A program made the position numbers and the translations under genes. From Scolanthus callimorphus (lineage: Eukaryota > Cnidaria > Anthozoa > Actiniaria > Edwardsiidae), in contig CM066923.1 in assembly GCA_033964015.1 (NCBI GenBank), forward strand, positions 2,356,001-2,420,000: a DNA stretch of 64,000 bases, in the 5' to 3' direction. Position 1 is the stretch's first letter. Each line of letters opens with the position of its first letter. The notes under the pieces were generated by a model that saw only the letters and a program-made list of their open reading frames with translations, was not told where the DNA came from and did no database searches. This document shows positions 57,413 to 64,000 of the stretch, piece after piece.

Positions 57413-58207
57413 TTTTGCAGATTTTCGCAGGCCTCGTAGAAAACTTCAAAAATTACACTTGACTATAACTTGACAACCGTATCACCAGGCTAAACAAACT
57501 TCACTTTTTCGTCGACCCAAGTTTTTCATCCCCAAAATCCGTTCAAACTAAAGGATTTCATATAAAACTCGCCGTTAAATTATTCCACGTGTATTACTTC
57601 CTGGTTATACCAAGTTTGGAGAGAACTAGATGACGCTAGGTAAAGTAAAAGAGCGTATTTCTGCTAGACATTCGTCGAGAAATTGGCCGCCATCTTTTTG
57701 CCCCCCAAAAATGACTATGCAGCCAGGCAATGTGGTGGATTGCGAGAGAATGGCACTAGCGCGGGAATACTGATATTGGAGAAATTGGAGACACTTCAGA
57801 AAGAGATGCTTCGATGATTTTCTTTTCAAAGCTTAACCAACTTTGTTAAAAACTAAAATCAGTAACTACTTATACAGTAAGTGAATAGTCTGTGCTACAA
57901 CAAATGAATATTTAAGAAATAAAAATAAATCTGGGCACCATACGGACCCACCCTACCTACCCCTCCCCAAGGATAATTTTCCCCAAACTTCTTGTTCGTG
58001 GTACCAGAAGCATCGTGGAGGGTTTTCACCATTTTCCCTTGTACGAGAACACGAGGCCAATGTTATGAAAAGAGTTGTTTATTTATAGCAAGATCAACAG
58101 GTTCTCCTTTAAAGGCTTGATTGCTCCTGGTGAATTGGCAAAATAGTAGGAGATCCGCGCTCGTGTTGATGCGCGAGCCCCGTTCTGTTCTCAGTCCTTT
58201 CAGATCA
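57413..58207. promoter_or_regulatory. Shared head-to-head region, IFT80 and GH35 gene
   Basis: Start codons of the two divergent genes lie 795 bp apart. The stretch holds both 5' UTRs and presumably both promoters. No clear X-box for RFX factors is seen next to IFT80. Open frames here have no recognised homologue. Confidence 0.5.
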
Positions 58208-61200
58208 ATGGCTGGCATGGGAACTGCTATTCGCGTTCACAAAAAAACAGTAGCTATAATGGGAATTCTTGCTGGAGCGTTGATTCTATGGATGGTTTTT
58301 GGACATATAAAAACGACACGGAGGTTTAGTTACAAAGCAGGCATACGGAGTAACCCCAATGGCTTGCAAGTGATGGAGTCCTACAATGAAGATGAACCAG
58401 GGTCCTTCTCTCTGGAAGGGAAGCGTTTCACAATCCTGAGTGGTGCAATGCATTATTTTAGAATTCCGAATGAATATTGGGAAGATAGATTACGGAAGCT
58501 CAAGTATATGGGTCTAAACACAGTAGAGACGTAAGTGGGCTACAACTTTTCTGTTTTTATTGTAAGAACTTAACTTAATAATTTAGCATTACAACCGTGA
58601 CTAAGAACAAGGAGTCTTTATAGACTTAATTCTATAATTTATCGGGCTTAATAATAGCTTTTGTGTGGTAATAGCTTTAGTGCAGGCTTGAAAGAAATTA
58701 ATCCAGCATATAATTTTTCAGTGTCAGGTTTAGGCAGTGCGGATGAGTGTAAATACACTTAGCCAATCAGAAACGAAACAAATTCTCAACAACTGACAAA
58801 TCAGAGGGCCATGTGCACGATGTTGGTACCCAATTGCGTTACACCCGAAAATGAGACGCGACTGTTGCGTTTTTCCGTTGCGTTTGGACCGTTGCAATTT
58901 AGCGTTGCTTTTTGCCGTTAACTTTTAGCGTTGCAATCTAAGCTTACATTTTAGCGTTGCATTTTAGCGTTGCATTTTAGCGTTGCATTTAGCATTGCAT
59001 TTTAGTGCTGCATTTTAGCGTTGCATTTTAGCGTTGCATTTTAGTGTTGCATTTTAGCGTTGTATTTTAGTGTTGCATTTTAGCGTTGCATTTAAATTAG
59101 CGTTGCCTTTTGCCGTTGCATTCGAATTAAGCGTTGTATTTTTGAATGAGCGTTATCTTATGTTTTTGTTGCATTTTATCGTTGTTGTTGCTTGCATAGC
59201 GCGTAGGCGACTTCTTTTTTCAACTGCTTTGATTGACTATAAGCTTACTTATCAGATTGTGGTGAATTCGAAGAATAGAGATCAGTGTCAGAACTTTCGG
59301 ATGAGAGACTTGTGTGTTTCGACGAGCTCAACTTTATTGAAAATACAATAAATTATTTGCAAGAAAGATTACAGCCTCTTTCTTTGACCTGCCAAGAAAA
59401 CGTGAACACGCAAGAAATGTTGGTCGTACTTTCTTTTGTCAGATACATCATTTACGACATCAAAGCAATACTCAGGTCAATGACAAATGATCAGAGCACT
59501 GTTATCTCAGAGTTAGAGGAAATAGATCGTCGTCAAAGGCTCCTGCATTGAGAGTGCACCCAAGAAACGGCTTTTTAAAGAGCCACCACATTATCAAAAG
59601 TGAGGGTCTCATTCTGCTTCATACACAATATAATCCTTTTCTCTATAAACACCATTGTTCAACAGTTATGTCTGCTGTTCTATTTTTTGAAACAGAAAAT
59701 TCTGCTGAAGGGGTATGAAATGATATTTGTGAAAAAGCGTGTCTCATATTGTTTACAATGTTTTTCTCTCGGCTATAATTTCATGTGGGCCTGTTTATTG
59801 TCAATAAGATTGGTTTAAAAAAGGTGAGACACGAATCTCGGATTTTTGCTTGCCAGAAAGAACCGGATGGTCGGATTTATCCATTATGTAACCTTGAATA
59901 AGCGAGATTTTCAGGAGGAATTTGCGGTCGGATTCGTATTAATTTTTTTTTATATTTGGAGCAGTTTCCATATAACGTAGTAATACCAGCCGTAAAGTAA
60001 TTACCCCAATCCTGAGTAAAACGCGCGTCTCTACCAAATCGCAACGCATCGCAAAAAAGGCATCGCCCGCCGTTGCGTTTTAGAGGGCCAACAAAATCGT
60101 TGACGTTACCGCGTGCAATATTTTCTGAAAAATCTGTCGGCAACACACGGAAAAAATCGGCCAGACTATACAGTGACGAAAAAAGCCAATGGTACACCAA
60201 TACACAACTATGAATTGTAGTAATAGCTGATTCTCAAGGGAGGTCGTTTCTACTAGCGGCACCCTCCCCTCGGCGTTGCGTTTTATATAGCTTGGACGAC
60301 CTCAGCTGTGCCGTGTTTGCCGGTCTACAGTCTACATAAATAGAGACCTTACGATGAGATAACGGCAACGAGGACGACAACGGCAGTGAACAATACACTT
60401 GATAACAGAGCACAAAGCGCGCAAGTGCAAATGTAAGAAATCAAATGCATTTCAACCGTTTTCTTCAGAACTGGGACGTGAAACTGCTTTGTTTTACGTC
60501 CTGACTAGAACTCGAGTGTGGCTACCGATTTTGTCAAAATTTTGTTTGACATGATTGCAGTTGGGTGTCAATTTGCTGCTATCAAAGTTAAAATGCAGTG
60601 GTGAATTCTTAACTGTTGCTGAATATTGAGAAAAATTAACAAACGAGTAGACGAAGTTCAGTGAAACGTCCTCGTCCTCGTTGCTGTCGTCGGTGCGTAA
60701 GGTCTCTAATCAGGTGAGTTACTGCATTCAATCGCTTTATGCACTCCTACGCGTTTCTGCTCTCTGACAAGCTTACCTTTTTTCGATTATTTTTGTTGTT
60801 TTTCTTTTCATAATATTTCTTTGACCTGCTTTACTGTCCTACTTTTTTTCGATGCCTTCATTCAAGTAAGCATTGTGCATTCGTCTTTTCCATTTTACAA
60901 AGGCAATCATAAAAATGCAACGCTGAAATAGATAAAATGACTAAATGCAACGTTAAAGGCAACGCCAAATAAAAAACACTCCAAGCAATCGTAACGCGAG
61001 AATGCAACGCTAAAATGCAACGCTGAAAACACAACGCTAAAACAATCGCAACGCGAGAATGCAACGCTAAATGTAATGCTAAACGCAACGCCAAAACAAA
61101 AAGCTTAAAACGCAACGCTAACATAAAACAATCACAATGCGATAATGCAACGCCAGATTGCAACGCTACGGATACCATTCAAAAACTCAACGCCAAACTC

Positions 61201-63955
61201 AACGCTAAAACGCAACGCAAAACACAAAAAACTTGAGGGTCAAATGGAAATCCGTTCTCACGCTAGTTTTGACATTTTTGTACAGAACTGAAACGTGATC
61301 CCAGGATAATACGTACAGAATTTGAAACAACAATTCATGTGCACCAGATCACCGTGTTTTTTTTCTTTATCTACTTTGCTGAAAAAAGTTCATAGCGGTA
61401 TGAAATTTTGCGTACATCAACCGGTAGTATAAAGCTGACATCGTTCTCACGTTACATTTTCACTTTTTTTACATATTAGTATCAAAGGTCCCATCAAACT
61501 AACCACTTTGTGTTAATCTATAGTTCATGTGCATCTCAGCGAGTGGTTCCATTTCTTCTAAACACGAAGCAGGCAGGAAATATTTAACTTTTTAGATTTT
61601 TTGTCTAGAAATTGTAACGCTGAAATTTTCATTTCTAGGACTAAAAACGCCTAATTTTCTCACTATTTTCTAGATGTGCCAAAAAAATTTACATAACAAT
61701 ATGCATCAGCAAGAGAACTATTTGCATGCTGAAAATGGGCCTTTAATACTCACGTTATGGGAAAATATTAAATATATTATCTCGGCTCGAGGGTTGTTTT
61801 GAATTGGGTACCAACATCGTGCACATGGCCAGAGGACAAATAAGTTAACACTTGCATTTAGTTGTGACCCAAGAAAACAAGAAACACTGTGTTTTCTTTG
61901 CATTGGCCATATTTATACTAGTCTAGAAGACAGCCTTTATACATTAACAGCTTGCATTAAAGACGTCTAGTATAAATTCAGAACTGCATTTAGGAGGACC
62001 ATTAAGACTAGCTAAGCATTTTTTTGTCTCCCAGAAAAGTGAATTTGGCAATTAGCTTTAAGGCCATCTTGATTTAGTCATCTCACCTTTACACTAGATG
62101 GCTAATCTGTCCGGGAAGATAATGTTGCCTATAAGAGCATCTGTTGGATGCCCCTTAATTTCAGATGGCTAAGGTGTCCGACGGCTAAGATGTCTGAAGT
62201 TTTTCTCAACTTTATACAATACGGCTAAGCCATCTGGGATGGATAAGGTCGTCCAAATGGCTTAGGTTGACTTCCAGTCTAAATACAGCCATTCTCATTC
62301 TTCTCATGGCTGACCAAGCAAAGAGCCAAAATTTGATTGTACAATTTTTTTTAATTGGAGCCTTGAAGTTGCTGATTTCCAAAAAAAAAATATATATGTA
62401 ATTTATTTGACTGTATGTTATTTTCCAGTTATGTATCATGGAATCTACATGAAGAATCGCCAGGCCATTACAACTTTGAGGGAGATCTGAACATTGAGTA
62501 AGTGATAAGGTTGAATAAAATGCCAAATAATTGAAAAATGTTTATCTGCCATTGATCAACATTACTGAAGGTGTAAAAAACAATACAGCTGCTTGCAAGA
62601 CTGTGCACACTTTTCACGCTTGTTCAAGTTTATGTTACGTTTCCAACAAGGAAATGATAGTTTCTAGGTTGCCTCGGAATGCTTCCAAAGGAAACCAGAC
62701 AAAACAAAATTATAACAGCCAATGAAAAGACAAATTTTCTGTGCAGCTCATATCCACTTTGGTTGATGAGACGGACAACCCCACATGGGTAGTGCTGTTT
62801 GGAAATCTGCACTCTGATTGGCTGTCCTCATTTCATTTTGTTTTGTTCTCCTTTGGAAGTGTCTGTAAGGGATATATTGTTTCCTTGTTGGAAATGTATT
62901 TGTTCAAACTTGAACAACTGTGAAAAGTGTCCACAGTTTACGCTCAAATGCAAGGAGTTGCAGCACTTGTTTTGTTCTTTAATTTTATGATATTATAGGA
63001 GTAAGATCTTAAATTTCATTATCTAAGTTCAACTGTTATGAAATTTGACAAGATATAGGTTTGCTCTAATGGTTTTAAAGTGAGATTGCAATTTTTGGAA
63101 AGAATGCTCATAACATTTGTCACATTAACAGTCCAGTCATTTTGTGGTATGTCCAACCACTAATTAAAAAACAATAAATCTAAGCAATCAAGTTGACCTA
63201 GCTGATAATACTAAAAATCATTTTTTGGAGCATCTCGAAATTTGAGATCTATTGAAAAAGCGACCCCCCCCCCTCTCTTCCACTTATCCACCCAATGCAG
63301 ACCTTCTCTCCCATTCCCTGCAGTGATTCCCTCACTTGAAGATATGAACTTTCTCTGGAATCACACAATATTTTTAATCTCATGGCCAAAAGTGTTACAA
63401 TAAATGTAGATGTCTGAGACCGACTCCCCAGACTTGCAGCTCGTAAGCTGAATTGCGCTGGGTCTCAACGGTGCCACTGGCAGCCAAGCGGTCATGAGCA
63501 CAGACACTGAGGGTGGTCACTGCCAGAGGGTTTATTACGTCCCCAGTGGTTCTTTAACATCCCCCTGATACTGAGTAGAGTAGAAAGACAGGACCTTGGT
63601 TTATTGTCTCATCCGAAAGATGGGAAACACAGTAGTCAATCTTTCAATCTTTATTTTTATTTTTGATTCATAATTAAGTAGAACAACTGAAAGACATGAA
63701 ACACAGTAGAACGAAAAATAATGATCATGTCCTTTTTATTTGTGCTTCAGGAAATTTGTCAAGACAGCAAAAGATCTAGATCTCTATGTAATTATAAGAC
63801 CCGGACCTTATATCTGCGCAGAGTGGGATCTTGGTGGGCTCCCAAGTTGGTTATTGCGTAACCAGGATATACAACTGAGATCATTGGATCCAAAATTTTT
63901 ACTACCTGCATTGAAATTTCTTGATAAGCTGATTTCAAAGCTGACAAAATATCAG
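58208..63955 (+). CDS. Beta-galactosidase-like glycosyl hydrolase family 35 (GLB1L2/3 type), 5' part
   Basis: Three exons are visible: 58208-58530, 62429-62497 and 63751-63955, with matching phases and a donor at the end, so the gene continues beyond the window. The chosen ATG gives a short cytosolic head, a signal-anchor helix ([19 protein letters not shown], residues about 14-32) and then the GH35 start: [48 protein letters not shown]. In-frame ATGs upstream (58121, 58172) would lengthen the head. The catalytic acid/base and nucleophile glutamates of GH35 lie further downstream and cannot be checked. The enzyme would release terminal beta-galactose in the secretory pathway, lysosome or at the surface; the N-terminal helix favours a GLB1L2-like rather than lysosomal GLB1 form. 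Confidence 0.9.
58808..61829. mobile_element. 3.0-kb inverted-repeat element with mirrored GCGTTGC arrays
   Basis: The ends GCCATGTGCACGATGTTGGT, running on to ggtacccaatt, are repeated inverted at 61801-61829. CAGAGG flanks both sides (58802-58807 and 61830-61835), a 6-bp target duplication. Inside each end lies an array of gcgttgcatttta units in opposite orientation (58865-59130 and 60915-61225). The middle has an 88-codon frame (59285-59551) with no recognised relative and a nested MITE at 60341-60708. It fills most of intron 1 of the GH35 gene. Confidence 0.85.
60341..60708. mobile_element. TA-flanked MITE with GAGACCTTACG ends, nested
   Basis: The left end TAGAGACCTTACGATGAG, followed by acggcaacgaggacgacaa, pairs with cgtcctcgttgctgtcgtcg and gcgtaaggtctcta at the right end. 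TA flanks both sides. It is inserted in the 3.0-kb element. Confidence 0.85.
62040..62275. repeat. Diffuse repeat of atggctaagrtgtc
   Basis: Several direct and inverted copies of gatggctaa with gtcc or gtct occur just upstream of GH35 exon 2. The boundaries are unclear. Confidence 0.4.
62601..62937. mobile_element. 340-bp inverted-repeat element
   Basis: The left arm (ctgtgcacacttttcac, cttgttcaagttt, tttccaacaaggaaa, cttccaaaggaaaccagaca) is mirrored at 62820-62937. It lies in intron 2 of the GH35 gene. Confidence 0.75.
63400..63650. mobile_element. SINE-like fragment related to 29045-29292
   Basis: ccccagtggttctttaacat and the following block match the tail of the tRNA-derived element at 29045. 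The downstream text ggtttattgtctcatccgaa looks like a conserved SINE body. No intact tRNA-like head is visible. Confidence 0.5.
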
Positions 63956-64000
63956 GTGAGTGTTATAAAAAAGTAACAGTTGATACTTTATCTGGACTGG

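Noticed and set aside
59285..59551. 88-codon frame inside the 3.0-kb element
   Set aside because: It has no start context, splice partner or homologue I can name; it is mentioned within the element rather than called a gene.

Overview
The window is nuclear DNA from an animal. All recognisable genes are split into short exons with GT-AG introns, GC content is low, and introns and spacers are crowded with short inverted-repeat transposons. Gene content (an intraflagellar transport gene, a CXorf58-like gene, mitochondrial MCCC1, and a multi-Ig adhesion protein) together with very high conservation to vertebrate proteins suggests an early-branching metazoan. I favour an anthozoan cnidarian (coral or sea anemone), but this is an inference from style, not a proven assignment.

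Layout. (1) 402-16099, minus: 5' part of a secreted or membrane Ig/FnIII adhesion protein. It has a signal-peptide exon, nine Ig domains and one FnIII domain; the 3' end lies outside the window. (2) 19446-36483, minus: complete MCCC1, the biotin-carrying alpha subunit of mitochondrial methylcrotonyl-CoA carboxylase (leucine breakdown), in 21 exons. One exon carries an apparent 1-nt frameshift, and the last splice acceptor is duplicated. A possible two-exon small gene sits in its 6-kb intron. (3) 36764-40504, plus: a CXorf58-like gene, head-to-head with MCCC1 across about 280 bp. (4) 42215-57412, minus: complete IFT80 in 24 exons (771 codons predicted), tail-to-tail with the CXorf58-like gene. 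(5) 58208-63955 and beyond, plus: 5' part of a GH35 beta-galactosidase-like gene (GLB1L2/3 type), head-to-head with IFT80.

The genes are separate transcription units, not a pathway. MCCC1 acts in the mitochondrial matrix, IFT80 in the ciliary IFT-B train, and the GH35 enzyme is probably anchored in the secretory pathway. Functional coupling is limited to two shared promoter regions.

The accessory content is the most distinctive part. I found a 1.3-kb foldback at TTAA, a 1.4-kb element with a 9-bp target duplication, two elements with CAGG-type ends and 6-bp TCTWWA targets, a 3.0-kb element carrying mirrored GCGTTGC-type arrays, several TA-flanked MITEs, a tRNA-derived SINE, and an 80-bp satellite that appears to have grown from one end of a MITE inside IFT80. 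Several of these touch splice signals. No rRNA, CRISPR, prophage or viral genes were seen.
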